Assembly: GCF_000733855.1 (NCBI RefSeq)
Contig: NZ_JPOJ01000001.1
Location: 2,170,001 to 2,234,000 of the forward strand
Direction of reading: 5' to 3'
DNA from: Methylomicrobium agile
GTDB taxonomy: Bacteria; Pseudomonadota; Gammaproteobacteria; Methylococcales; Methylomonadaceae
DNA length: 64,000 nucleotides
Shown: one piece after another, positions 50,299 to 59,594 of the stretch
Numbering within the stretch: position 1 is the stretch's first letter
Layout: each line of letters opens with the position of its first letter
The notes under the pieces: model-generated
Databases searched by the model: none
The model's input: the letters and a program-made list of their open reading frames with translations, nothing else
What the model was told of the DNA's origin: nothing
Program-made: the position numbers and the translations under genes

Positions 50299-50328
50299 GG
50301 TGATCAAGCATCCTGCAAAAATCGCTGG

Positions 50329-51174
50329 TTAGCGCCGGAGTTTACCGTTTGAGTAGTTGGCGCATAGCTCATAGAGGGTGCGTACCGCCTGCCTGTCGCG
50401 GCTGAAAGCGCAGTTGGACTCGCACCTGTGCTCGAAATAGCGTCCGGTAGATTGCTGGCCGACGGGATGGGTCGCCAGCCAGACAGGCGTCGCAGCCCCC
50501 TGGTCCGGCGTTTCGTGACCTCCGAACCCCAGATTATGGCTTAATGTCGAATGGACGTCGCCGGGATGGCAGGCATTGACGCTGATGCGGTAAGGCGCGA
50601 GCGTTTCAGCAAAGGCAGCGCTCAGCATGCGGTCGGCCTGTTTGGACTGACGGTAGGCGGTGTCGTTGTCGTAGCGTCGGCGGACAAATTCCAAATCGTT
50701 TAAATCCAGGCCGCCGGCCCAGTAGCTGGCGACATTGACGACACGCGCGGGTGCAGATGTTTTTAAAACCGGCGTGAATGCCTCGGTTAACCAAAAATAA
50801 CCGAGCACATTGGTGGCAAACTGCATTTCGATGCCCTCGGGCGTCTCCTGCCGGGTGCGCGGCGTGCAGGCGGCATTGTTGATCAAGACGTGCAGGGGAC
50901 CTGTCCAGCGCGCCACCAGTCCGCGGATGTCATCCTGCCGGCTCAAGTCGGCAAGTTCATAACGCACCCTGGAATTTCCTGTCGAATCGACGATTTCCTT
51001 GACCGCCTGTTTGGCCTTATCTTGATGGCGGCAGACCAGCACGACCTCGGAATCCGGGGTTGCAGCCAATTGCCGGGCAATGGCTTGACCCATCGCGCCG
51101 GTCGCGCCGGTGACCAGAAAGACCTTGGCTTCGGCATTTCGGTTGTTTGAAGAAGGTGAGGGGAAAGCCATCAT
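50329..51174 (-). CDS. Short-chain dehydrogenase (retinol-dehydrogenase-like SDR)
   Basis: A 281-residue SDR. The cofactor loop is VTGATGAMGQAIARQL, the NNAG motif is LINNAACTPRT (Gly replaced by Ala and Cys), and the catalytic Tyr-Lys appears as TAYRQSKQADRML. The usual Ser before it is in NVASYWAGG. The style is that of eukaryotic-type retinol dehydrogenases found in many bacteria; the substrate is unknown. It points toward the broken ICE end. Confidence 0.85.
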   Translation of the reverse strand: MMAFPSPSSNNRNAEAKVFLVTGATGAMGQAIARQLAATPDSEVVLVCRHQDKAKQAVKEIVDSTGNSRVRYELADLSRQDDIRGLVARWTGPLHVLINNAACTPRTRQETPEGIEMQFATNVLGYFWLTEAFTPVLKTSAPARVVNVASYWAGGLDLNDLEFVRRRYDNDTAYRQSKQADRMLSAAFAETLAPYRISVNACHPGDVHSTLSHNLGFGGHETPDQGAATPVWLATHPVGQQSTGRYFEHRCESNCAFSRDRQAVRTLYELCANYSNGKLRR

Positions 51175-51394
51175 TTCAAAACCTCAGCGCATTGATTTGG
51201 AATTTACCATGTTACTTTTGAAACAAAATACAAAAATGCCGGAACGGTTATACGGAAAAATGCAGATGCTATCTATTGACCTTTAGAAGGAAGTCAATAT
51301 CCGGGACTGATTGTCAGTCCTGTCTCTATAATAAATTTCATAAGGCTCAGTGGCGATAAAATTTTGATCACCTCTCATTCGCACAGGTTCGGCT

Positions 51395-52012
51395 ATGCCG
51401 CTTACGCTTTACTACTTCCATGATCCCATGTGCAGTTGGTGTTGGGCCTTCAGTCCGCGCTGGCAAGAAATCGTTGCGGGTCTTCCAGATCATGTGCATA
51501 GCCAACGTGTTCTGGGAGGTCTGGCTCCGGACACGGATCAAACGATGCCGGCAGAAATGCAGACCAAGCTGAGAAGTATCTGGCAAAAAATCCAACACAC
51601 GGTTCCCGGGACGCCGTTCAATTTTGAATTCTGGGAGAAATGTGTGCCTCGGCGGTCCACTTATGCGGCCTGTCGTGCCGTCATCGCTGCCCGGCGACAA
51701 AATTCCGGCCATGAAGAAAAGATGATCCTGGCAATCCAACAGGCCTACTATTTGGAGGCAAGAAATCCTGCCGATAAAAACACGCTGATTGAACTTGCCG
51801 GTGAGATCGGTTTGGATGGGGCGCTCTTTTCAGCGGATATCGAAAGTCTAGCCGTCCAGGAGGAGCTGTTAAAAGAGATTGAATGCACTCGCAGACTGGA
51901 AGTAAAAGGTTTTCCGACACTCTTATTGGAAAAAGAAGGTGTCTTTACCGCCATCCAATATGACTACAATGATGCCAAGGCCGTACTTCATCAAATCAGG
52001 CGCCTATGTTAG
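51395..52012 (+). CDS. DsbA-fold thioredoxin-like protein
   Basis: A 205-residue protein that begins MPLTLYYFHDPMCSWCWAFS, a thioredoxin active site of the form CSWC (Cys13-Cys16), as in FrnE-like proteins of the DsbA family. A helical insert follows (HEEKMILAIQQAYYLEARNP), and the cis-Pro loop is in LEVKGFPTLLLEKEG. With no signal peptide it is cytoplasmic, so a role as oxidoreductase or isomerase on small thiols is more likely than periplasmic protein folding. Confidence 0.85.
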   Translation: MPLTLYYFHDPMCSWCWAFSPRWQEIVAGLPDHVHSQRVLGGLAPDTDQTMPAEMQTKLRSIWQKIQHTVPGTPFNFEFWEKCVPRRSTYAACRAVIAARRQNSGHEEKMILAIQQAYYLEARNPADKNTLIELAGEIGLDGALFSADIESLAVQEELLKEIECTRRLEVKGFPTLLLEKEGVFTAIQYDYNDAKAVLHQIRRLC

Positions 52013-52210
52013 TCAATTTGGCGGTGCGCACCTGCGCAAGGCTTTCGGCATCCAATTGTTCGAGCTTGCCCCGATAACCGGACTCTCGTCACCATGAAGA
52101 AGAGCTCAACTCTGTGCAAAAAGCGCTTAGGTGCCGACAACCCGCTCCGAAGCGCATCGGCGTCGGCTACGAAGATCGGACCGTGCGAGGGATCGATCAA
52201 TTAAAAATGA

Positions 52211-52227
52211 GATACACAATGTGTATC
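52211..52227. promoter_or_regulatory. Operator of the DUF1778-GNAT pair
   Basis: GATACACA, one A, TGTGTATC: a perfect 17-base palindrome 44 bases before the antitoxin start. RHH antitoxins of this type bind such sites and repress their own operon. Confidence 0.75.
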
Positions 52228-52271
52228 TACTATGTTAGGATTCATTCCTACAGATAATGAAAGAGGTTGCC

Positions 52272-52562
52272 ATGCCCCCTAAGCACCAAACACCCACGGA
52301 TACGCAAACCCAGGCAGTCAATTTACGGGTGCGCAGTGACATTCGTTCCTTGATTGACAGAGCCGCCAAGGCCCAGGGTAAGACGCGCTCAGACTTTATG
52401 ATTGATGCAGCGCGCCGTGCCGCTGAAGAATCCTTGCTCGATCAAACCCTCGTGCGCGTCGATCAAAAAACGTATGACCATTTTCTCGAGGTGCTGGATC
52501 AGCCGCCGAGCGGTGAAGGGTTTGAACGCCTGATGGCTGCTGCCAAACCCTGGCAGGAATAA
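52272..52562 (+). CDS. DUF1778 (TacA/AtaR-type) antitoxin
   Basis: A 96-residue protein. ATG at 52272 is chosen for the AGAGG 8 bases upstream; an ATG at 52257 is in frame but less well placed. The ribbon-helix-helix lies in QAVNLRVRSDIRSLIDRAAK and GKTRSDFMIDAARRAAEESL. The C-terminal tail (YDHFLEVLDQPPSGEGFERL with AAAKPW) is the part that blocks the toxin. The stop overlaps the toxin start (TAATG). Confidence 0.9.
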   Translation: MPPKHQTPTDTQTQAVNLRVRSDIRSLIDRAAKAQGKTRSDFMIDAARRAAEESLLDQTLVRVDQKTYDHFLEVLDQPPSGEGFERLMAAAKPWQE

Positions 52563-53059
52563 TGCTATCCGCCCCGGCTCCGCTCTCGCCGGAACATCGG
52601 CTGGATGACTTTGCCTGCGGAGTCGATAGTCTGGACGACTGGCTTAAGCGGCGCGCTCGTTCTAATCAGGTAAGCGGCGCCTCACGGACCTATGTGGTCG
52701 CTGAAAGGACGCAGGTGGTCGGCTATTACTGCCTAGCCTCCGGGGCGTTGGCCTTGAGCGATGCGCCGGCTTTACTGCGTCGCAATATGCCAGATCCCGT
52801 ACCGGTCGCCATACTCGGCCGTCTGGCCATCCATCAAGCGTGGCAAGGTCGAGGCGTGGGCGTCGCACTGTTGCAAGACGCAGTGCTGCGCACGCTCCAC
52901 GCGAGTGAAATTCTCGGCATTCGAGGCCTTTTGGTGCATGCCCTCTCCGCTGAAGCTAAGGCTTTTTATGAACATCATGGCTTTGTGGCTTCACCGACCC
53001 AGCCAATGACGTTGATCTTGTCATTGAAGCGAAAAGTTGCGGAACACGACCACAAATGA
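52562..53059 (+). CDS. GNAT acetyltransferase toxin (TacT/AtaT-type)
   Basis: A 165-residue N-acetyltransferase. The opening LSPEHRLDDFACGVDSLDDW is characteristic of the toxin family. VPVAILGRLAIHQAWQGRGV followed by GVALLQDAVLRTL gives the acetyl-CoA-binding Q/RxxGxG/A loop. AKAFYEHHGFVASPTQPMTL carries the catalytic Tyr (FYEHHGF). Toxins of this type acetylate aminoacyl-tRNA and stop translation. It is coupled to the antitoxin gene by TAATG. Confidence 0.9.
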   Translation: MLSAPAPLSPEHRLDDFACGVDSLDDWLKRRARSNQVSGASRTYVVAERTQVVGYYCLASGALALSDAPALLRRNMPDPVPVAILGRLAIHQAWQGRGVGVALLQDAVLRTLHASEILGIRGLLVHALSAEAKAFYEHHGFVASPTQPMTLILSLKRKVAEHDHK

Positions 53060-53294
53060 CGCAGGAACGTCGCAGGTAGGATTCCCAGACCGTGACCTTC
53101 TCACCATGATAAAAACCAAACTTCAAAACCGCCAACGGATGGCGCGCCTTTGATCGTTTTGTTAGGCCAGAGAGTACATCCAAAACCGTGCAGCCACAAG
53201 CAAAAAAGCGATGTGCTTCGAAAAAGGGTAGCGTCCTCTTTTCCTTTTTTTGGGTGCGAAGTCGATCACGAAGCACACGGGTTTGAGGATTCCT
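53060..53294. other. Intergenic stretch between GNAT toxin and helicase fusion
   Basis: No convincing gene. Open frames here lack ribosome sites and recognisable motifs. A stretch with tandem T-runs at about 53240 could terminate transcription from either side. Confidence 0.3.
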
Positions 53295-56200
53295 TCATTG
53301 TTTTCCGTGAATCTGAACATCAATTGCCGAATCGTCGCTACGGACTTCATAGTAACGCTCCGGGTTGCGATAAATATTCACCATCTGATGGCCGGTTGAG
53401 AAGGTGTTTTCCTCAAGGTAATTTGCATTGCCCCAGATCATTTCCTCAATAGTACGGGACGCATACTCACCGAACGCACCACCTGACTTCACAAGTCCTT
53501 CAATCTTGGCAATTTTGTGCAGATTTCTTAGGCCCTCTGTTTCATCGTCCGGCATGATGATAAAGAGGTAGTCTCGTGCACGACTGATGGCGACATTCAG
53601 GATGCTCCGCTTGTTGAGAAACATCTGCGGGCTTGAAGAGATAGTCGGCGGTGGATTGAAAACGGCAATGATAATGTCGCACTCATCGCCCTGAAAACCG
53701 TGAATTGTGCCGACCTGAATCTCCACGACATCAGGCTTGTACGCCCACGAGTCGTTCAGCCTGCTCAACAGGTTCGCCTGGGCACGATAGGGCGCAATGA
53801 CCCCGATGCGAAATTTGTTTTCATGGCCGATCCGTATCTGCTCTGCAAGCCACCGGACGAATTCGAAAGTGAACAGTGCCGAATAGGTTTGATAGGGCGT
53901 TCCGCTCTCCAACCGCTTCGCCCGGTAGATGCTTTCGTATTTGCTGACGGGGAACTTGATGAGGTTGAGCGGTTGGACAGCAAGGCCGTCAAGTTCCAGT
54001 GGACGCTGCGTTCCAGTCGCGCGGTGGTGCTTCAAGATGCCGTCATAGGTGAAACGGCTGAAAATCTCGCCGATGGCCGGGATACTTCGGTATTGCGTTT
54101 CCAGATTCGTCACCAAGTAGTCGTGTGGCTTCGTAGCAGGCTTTGCAAAAGCGCCTGGCTTATTGAGGCCGACCAACGTGTAGATGTTTTCGTCCTTCCA
54201 TTGCTCGACTGCGACAATCGGTTCAATCTGGAAAGGGTCTCCGGCAACGATGAATTTCCGGGGTTTCTGGCGGTAAAGTGGGTAGATGATGCTGGCAAGC
54301 GAAATCATCGAAGCCTCGTCAATGACGATGGCATCCCACTCCATTTCATGCAGCTTCTTGCTGCCATACTCGACCGCAAGCCCATCGTAGGCGAAGCGGG
54401 CAATGGTCGTAACCGTTACGGAGCGAGGCAATGCACCGATGTCAAAAGAACGATCCCGCCACACGCCTGCTTTCTCGATGCGCTCGTCAGCCGAGGTTCC
54501 GAAGCGAACCAGCCAGTTCAGAAATGAAGTATCCGCGCCCATCTTTTCCATTATGCGGGTCGTCAGCACATCGGCCGCTTTGTTGGTCGGCGTCAGGACA
54601 AGCACTCTTGCCTGCTCCGTTGCCTGCATCATGGGAATCAGCACCTTTTCCGCGAGGTGAGTGGTCTTGCCTGTTCCCGGCGGGCCGAATACGAATTCGA
54701 TGTCGGGCGTCAGGCTCGCCTTCATGTCGAATTTTTCGGCAAGCCTCAACTCACGGAATCGCTCCAGCAACTCTTGCAACAGGAAGGACGGATTCTGAAC
54801 TTCGATGCGTGCCTCTAATACCTCGCCCAAGTCAATCCCGCTCAACTCACCCGCGGACGCCAGTTTGCCGAGCAATGAAAACTCTCTGGCAGTAAACGAT
54901 TCGACATGCAACGTCCCTGTGCGGCCATTGCCAAAATCGAGATCCACACGCACGCCCGAAAACTCTTCGATGGACTGCGGGATGAAACGGCTCGGCTCTT
55001 TCAGGACGATGGTTCTGGACGATTGACTGTTCCGCTCCACCTTGCCGAAGCTGATGGAAATGGTCTTGCCGTCCGCGTTTTTTTCACTGCTTGCCATGCA
55101 CTCCAGTTCCAGCAGGGCGAGAAACCAGCCGTAGCTGTAACGCGGCAAAGTATTGGCTTTGTCATGCAGAACCTGCTCACGCTCTATACGGTCAAGCTCG
55201 CTGGCGTAACGATCTTTGGCGCGATCCAGTTTTTTGCCGTAGTCCACTGCTTTCGGTGTGTAGTCGTCCGCGTCTTCGTTGGCATCACTTGGCTGGGTAG
55301 GTGGTGTGGGATCATTTTCCTGACGACCCGACGAGTTGTCGTGCTTGACGGAGGGGCGACGCTTTTGAATCTCTTGAATCAGAGTCGATCCAGGAGAGGT
55401 CTGTTCGCTACCACCTCCAATCGTAACCGTCGAGGTCTGAGCGGCCTTTGTACGCTTGTCATCTTCGATTAGCGAAAGAATTTGCTCAGGGGAATACCCT
55501 GATTTTTCGATTTTCTCCGCGAGCGCAATCTTTCGCCGCTCCTCCTCGTTTAGATGCGCGGTGTCCTGTGCTTCGTCATGGATTCCCAAAAACCTGATGA
55601 GCGCCTCTGCTCCTGCGCTGGTTGTGTCATATTGATCTGAAAGTGATTGGATTGTCACGGCATCGGCAGAAACCAGTTCGCCCGCCTTGTTGAGAATCCA
55701 CTTCGCCGTCAGGAGTCTCTGTTCTTCCGTTGATTTGAAGTATTCGCTTTGATGGCTGTAATAAAACCAAGTGTGCCGCCCTCTCAAACCATGAAGCTGG
55801 ACAGTGGTTGCAAGAACACGCCATAGCAGGACGGAGCGAGTAGCGTTAATGTTTTCGATGACTTGTTGGCATCCATCAAGATATTTATCTTCAAACTCAT
55901 GATGTTTCCCGCTCCACGACACACGTTGATTACCAAGCTCCGCAGGCGAGATCGTACGAGAAAGCACACTTGGGGTCTTCCTGACCCCCAATTTGTCAAA
56001 AAACCCCTTGAGGTTTGCGCGGTCTTCTTCATCCACCGTCTTATAGTATTTATCTAACAATAGAAACATACTGTCGGGCTTGGTTTCAAACCACACTTTC
56101 AAATCATCGGTCGGCAGATAGATATTGGCGGATTTCCCCCAGAAACATTTTTTTTCTGAATCCTGTTTGGTTGAACAGAGAAGAAAAGGCAGTTCTATGA

Positions 56201-58451
56201 TGTCTCTTAAGAAAGTATCGCCTAGGTATTGAGAAAGAGACGTGAAATAGTCGAAGAATGTCTTAAAATGGACAAGTCCTTCATCAACGGTGTTGTCGGG
56301 CTTTTGATTCTGCCGCCATTGAGGAAGAATAATATTATAAACCTCATCGCGTTTAGACGGTTCCTGACTATTGACGCCTAATTTCCCCAAGAAATTTTTC
56401 AATGTCTCATGGTCGGATTCAGGGTATCTCGCACGAAGTGTTTCCCAAGCGACAAATTTTGTTTCTGGCCTAAGCACATAGAAGGAAACGAGACGTGGGG
56501 TTGGGAAGTACAACCCCTGTCCTGATGAAAAACCAGTCTTTCCGATCTTTGTTTCATAAGGCAAAAACGCCAACGATCGGATTTTTGAAATGAATTCCTC
56601 AATCTCATTTTGTGGACACTCATCTTTGAAGTATTTGAACGATTTAATAAGGAAATTATCTGCCGGAATTTCGCCCTTCTTCATTTTTTCAATGGCAGAT
56701 TCGATTTCGTCTTTTACGGTGTGCCCTCGAATACCAAAACGGTCAAAAAACTCCTTGGCGGTTTGAGTTTTTGTACTATCAATGCGTTGCAGAATTTTTT
56801 CCACTTTGGAAAATAATTTAGAAGACAAAGTGGTATAGCCATCACCATCATTGTCTGGAAGAAATAGGATTAGTTTTCCGTCTTGGCCATACGAGGCAAC
56901 GGCATTACCGACACTGTCAATGAAGATTTTCCTGTTTTTTGTTATCTCTGTTCTTGTTTTTGTTTCAGACAGCCATTGATAAAAATTAAACAACCAGTCG
57001 TGCGGTTGTTTTTTTATGAAGTCAGCAGAAATACCGTCAAAGCTTTTGCCTCCATCACCTTTCCAACCGGTAAGAATGTCTTTTTCGTCCAACCATGTGC
57101 ATATAACTTCATCAATATACGTCGCAATTTCTTTGTTTTTGCGTAAGCACTCGTCACGTCCAAATGAAGTAAACACCCAGCGTGCATTCTTGTTGTTGGT
57201 TATGTGCGCCAATTGTTTGTTAGAAATGAGCTGCGCAATTCGAGGAACAGATGCCCAATATGCGTTTTTCGATTCTGCGAATAGATTGTCCGTGGAAGGA
57301 AGCAATGCTTCTGTCTGTAATTTTGAATTAAAAGCGGTATAGAACGGCTTGAATGAAATTATGCGTCTATCGCCCAGTTCGCTGAATCTCGCCTCGTCGT
57401 AGGGGATGATGTCAAGGATGCCGTCGTCAATCAGTTTTTCATCCCGAAGAATCGGCAAACTGTTCGCGGCGAGTTCTGCCAACTGCTCAATCAATTCATT
57501 ATTGTGCTTTTCTCCGGCTTTGATGCCTTCGCGGCTATCCGTCAGAAGAAAGGGCGCGTGAAGGATGAAATTCAGATTCGTCGCCTCTTTTGTCGGGAAA
57601 AAACAGAATGCCGTGCGATCAATCGGCACGAGATTTCCGCTCTCTCCCAAGGCATAGCCGATGGAACAGGGATGCCCGCTCGCGTTGTTTCGCGTGAACA
57701 TCACCAAACGTTGGCTAGTTCTTTTGCCGTCCAACTTCAATGCCAGCGTGATCCACTGAGCGGTTATGCCTCCTTCCTCAATTTTCCGAGTGACTTTCTT
57801 GGTGTATTTACCAGAGACTTTCTCCGCCTCAAAGGACACGGATTTCAGACTGGAAAGGAACAGGACAGGAAACTCCAGAGCCTTTAGTTTCTCAAGAATT
57901 TCATCATGGCTCTCTTGGGGCTGTTTTTTCTTATGGTCAAACGGAAAGAAGAACACCGTCTTTGAAGAGTTCCGCCAATCAAGGTCGGCATCCAGCATGT
58001 GCGGCACGATGAAGCGTTCGATCTTGAACCGAATTTCCGGGTCGTAAATGTGCGGTGTTTGCGTGTATTGAAAGACCGCCTTGAACCCAACGCCGAACTT
58101 GCCGATGGAAGCCTCCGTCTTGTTTGAATTGGCAATGGAAGTAATGGCGTTGATATGCCCCAGAGTGCCGTTGTTCGTATCCGCTTCTTCGTTCTGCGGA
58201 TTGGAAATGGTGAATCGGACAGAGCCGTTATGCGTGAAATAAAGTCCGCTTTCTTCAAGGCGGAATGTGGCAGTTGTCGCCTTGACATCATCTGCGTTTT
58301 GCAAAAGCTCGTAGATGAAGTGCGCTTGATCGGAATATTTGTCCACGATGCCGCCCCAGATGCCGCGTGCGGCTGGGTCATCAAATGCGTCGGCAAGCTT
58401 AACACGGCGCGTTGCCAGCTCATCAAACCACTGTTTTTCTTGTTCGGTCAT
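53295..58451 (-). CDS. Sacsin/Hsp90-like ATPase fused to SF1 helicase; candidate single-gene defence
   Basis: A 1718-residue protein; ATG at 58451 is chosen because the longer frame would begin inside a perfect inverted repeat. Residues about 40-130 are a GHKL ATPase of sacsin type: DQAHFIYELLQNADD (metal-binding Asn), then SIGKFGVGFKAVFQYTQTPH (G1 box). A long middle region without known motifs follows. From about residue 1250 there is a UPF1-like SF1 helicase: FGPPGTGKTTHLAEK, IVIDEASMISLASIIYPLYR, KFIVAGDPFQIEPIV, and VGTIHGFQGDECDIIIAVFN with NVAISRARDYLFIIMPDDE. Such fusions occur near defence genes. No nuclease motif is evident and no partner gene is adjacent. Confidence 0.8.
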   Translation of the reverse strand: MTEQEKQWFDELATRRVKLADAFDDPAARGIWGGIVDKYSDQAHFIYELLQNADDVKATTATFRLEESGLYFTHNGSVRFTISNPQNEEADTNNGTLGHINAITSIANSNKTEASIGKFGVGFKAVFQYTQTPHIYDPEIRFKIERFIVPHMLDADLDWRNSSKTVFFFPFDHKKKQPQESHDEILEKLKALEFPVLFLSSLKSVSFEAEKVSGKYTKKVTRKIEEGGITAQWITLALKLDGKRTSQRLVMFTRNNASGHPCSIGYALGESGNLVPIDRTAFCFFPTKEATNLNFILHAPFLLTDSREGIKAGEKHNNELIEQLAELAANSLPILRDEKLIDDGILDIIPYDEARFSELGDRRIISFKPFYTAFNSKLQTEALLPSTDNLFAESKNAYWASVPRIAQLISNKQLAHITNNKNARWVFTSFGRDECLRKNKEIATYIDEVICTWLDEKDILTGWKGDGGKSFDGISADFIKKQPHDWLFNFYQWLSETKTRTEITKNRKIFIDSVGNAVASYGQDGKLILFLPDNDGDGYTTLSSKLFSKVEKILQRIDSTKTQTAKEFFDRFGIRGHTVKDEIESAIEKMKKGEIPADNFLIKSFKYFKDECPQNEIEEFISKIRSLAFLPYETKIGKTGFSSGQGLYFPTPRLVSFYVLRPETKFVAWETLRARYPESDHETLKNFLGKLGVNSQEPSKRDEVYNIILPQWRQNQKPDNTVDEGLVHFKTFFDYFTSLSQYLGDTFLRDIIELPFLLCSTKQDSEKKCFWGKSANIYLPTDDLKVWFETKPDSMFLLLDKYYKTVDEEDRANLKGFFDKLGVRKTPSVLSRTISPAELGNQRVSWSGKHHEFEDKYLDGCQQVIENINATRSVLLWRVLATTVQLHGLRGRHTWFYYSHQSEYFKSTEEQRLLTAKWILNKAGELVSADAVTIQSLSDQYDTTSAGAEALIRFLGIHDEAQDTAHLNEEERRKIALAEKIEKSGYSPEQILSLIEDDKRTKAAQTSTVTIGGGSEQTSPGSTLIQEIQKRRPSVKHDNSSGRQENDPTPPTQPSDANEDADDYTPKAVDYGKKLDRAKDRYASELDRIEREQVLHDKANTLPRYSYGWFLALLELECMASSEKNADGKTISISFGKVERNSQSSRTIVLKEPSRFIPQSIEEFSGVRVDLDFGNGRTGTLHVESFTAREFSLLGKLASAGELSGIDLGEVLEARIEVQNPSFLLQELLERFRELRLAEKFDMKASLTPDIEFVFGPPGTGKTTHLAEKVLIPMMQATEQARVLVLTPTNKAADVLTTRIMEKMGADTSFLNWLVRFGTSADERIEKAGVWRDRSFDIGALPRSVTVTTIARFAYDGLAVEYGSKKLHEMEWDAIVIDEASMISLASIIYPLYRQKPRKFIVAGDPFQIEPIVAVEQWKDENIYTLVGLNKPGAFAKPATKPHDYLVTNLETQYRSIPAIGEIFSRFTYDGILKHHRATGTQRPLELDGLAVQPLNLIKFPVSKYESIYRAKRLESGTPYQTYSALFTFEFVRWLAEQIRIGHENKFRIGVIAPYRAQANLLSRLNDSWAYKPDVVEIQVGTIHGFQGDECDIIIAVFNPPPTISSSPQMFLNKRSILNVAISRARDYLFIIMPDDETEGLRNLHKIAKIEGLVKSGGAFGEYASRTIEEMIWGNANYLEENTFSTGHQMVNIYRNPERYYEVRSDDSAIDVQIHGKQ

Positions 58452-58523
58452 TATCTTTTGTTCTCCCTTTTTCTTCCTGTCTTCCGACAGCTTCTTGCGA
58501 TCTCTCTCCAGCCAAGTAGCCAA

Positions 58524-58598
58524 GTAGGGTACGCACCGCGTACCTTTTGAAGCCTCGGCAATTGGATCGCCCAACAAGGTACGCGGTGCGTACCCTAC
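58524..58598. repeat. Long perfect inverted repeat
   Basis: A 23-base arm (58524-58546), beginning GTAGGGTACGCACCGCG, is repeated as its exact inverse complement at 58576-58598 across a 29-base loop. The arms are GC-rich and would give a very strong hairpin or cruciform ahead of the helicase-fusion gene. It is like dispersed REP/BOX elements, but only one copy is seen. Confidence 0.75.
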
Positions 58599-58820
58599 AT
58601 CTGGATTTTGAAGCAAACCAAATCATTGGCAGGATTGAGCCAGTTTACGGCCAGTGGTCAATGCGTGTTCCGTGTCAGCAAATGGCGGCCGAACCTGCTC
58701 TGTCAGAATCAAAGAACGCTAACGGTTTATAGAGACCCAGTTAGAGGGGGTTAATTTTCAAACGGTTTTCCATAAACAAAAAACCCGTTGAAAAGTCTGC
58801 CGCTGAACGGCTCTCAACTT

Positions 58821-59177
58821 TTATTCGGCTAACAGAGCTTCAATAGCGGCTTTCGCATTGCATTGAGCGATGGCTTCGGCGAGTTGCGCGTTATTTAATT
58901 GATGCTTGATTGATGCAACACCATGCCATTCAAATGGTTGGTATTCCTTTTGAGCAAAGGTAGCGATTTGGCATTTCTTAACCGGAGAATTATCGAATGG
59001 CATTTTTGAATCTGAACGCAAAGGCTCCATTCCTTCCAAGCTTGGCGCATAGATTAAAAAACCGCCTTTCATGGCCAGGACCGCGCGATATTGATTTGCT
59101 GTGGTGAAATACAAATCGCCAACTGCAATCTCTGATTCTTTCAGCCAAAGATTCTTATTTTTCTTGTTCTTCTTCAT
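58821..59177 (-). CDS. Hypothetical protein
   Basis: A 118-residue protein beginning with a lysine-rich stretch, MKKNKKNKNLWLKESEIAVG. It continues DLYFTTANQYRAVLAMKGGF and LIYAPSLEGMEPLRSDSKMP, and ends with a helix, LNNAQLAEAIAQCNAKAAIE. No family is recognised. The frame is complete and codon usage is similar to that of its neighbours. It stands alone between the helicase fusion and the truncated merR gene, with no operon partner. Confidence 0.55.
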   Translation of the reverse strand: MKKNKKNKNLWLKESEIAVGDLYFTTANQYRAVLAMKGGFLIYAPSLEGMEPLRSDSKMPFDNSPVKKCQIATFAQKEYQPFEWHGVASIKHQLNNAQLAEAIAQCNAKAAIEALLAE

Positions 59178-59435
59178 TCAGAATTTAAGCTCAAACGGGT
59201 TGATGTTTACCGAGGCGCATGGCCCCGGATTTAACACGCTTTTGGCCCTAAAAGTCGCTCATGTGCAGATGGGTTTTGGCGAGAAGCCGCCGAATCGTAA
59301 AGTGCAAATAATTGTACCATGGTAAAGACCGGCGTTCGGGTTAAACGTACGTGCATCCGAATCGCTGGGTTGCTCATCAGTTGCGGCATGGAAGAAGCTG
59401 ACCCATCAACTTACCCTTGTTCCATGGAACAATTT
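59178..59435. other. Intergenic region
   Basis: No gene or RNA recognised. It contains two short palindromes, TACCATGGTA (about 59317) and TTCCATGGAA (about 59420), of unknown meaning. Confidence 0.3.
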
Positions 59436-59570
59436 TTACGATTTGACATTGGCGCTGAATAGACGGCGCAAACCCAAGCGACCGGTAGACTGGATCAGTC
59501 CTTTTTCTTCATAAAACCGTAACGTTGAAGCGGGCAAGCCAGTTGCCTTTGCTACCTCAGATATATCCAT
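59436..59570 (-). pseudogene. Truncated MerR-family regulator
   Basis: From ATG at 59570 the minus strand reads MDISEVAKATGLPASTLRFY, EEKGLIQSTGRLGLRRLFSA, NVKS and stop. This is the complete winged HTH of a MerR regulator (HTH, then YEEKGLI wing), but it ends after 44 residues where normal MerR proteins continue for 70-100 more with the dimerisation helix and ligand domain. Its divergent partner is the thiopurine methyltransferase gene. Truncated merR genes can still bind DNA weakly, but this is most likely a broken gene. Confidence 0.7.
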
Positions 59571-59594
59571 TATTTCACCTGTCGTAATTAATAC

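Noticed and set aside
52009-52200. 63-codon minus-strand frame between the DsbA-fold gene and the antitoxin
   Set aside because: No motif, no Shine-Dalgarno, and the region looks like decayed sequence.
53060-53294. GTTAGGC near 53160 considered as an integron attC core site
   Set aside because: No matching inverse core site or attC-like fold was found nearby.
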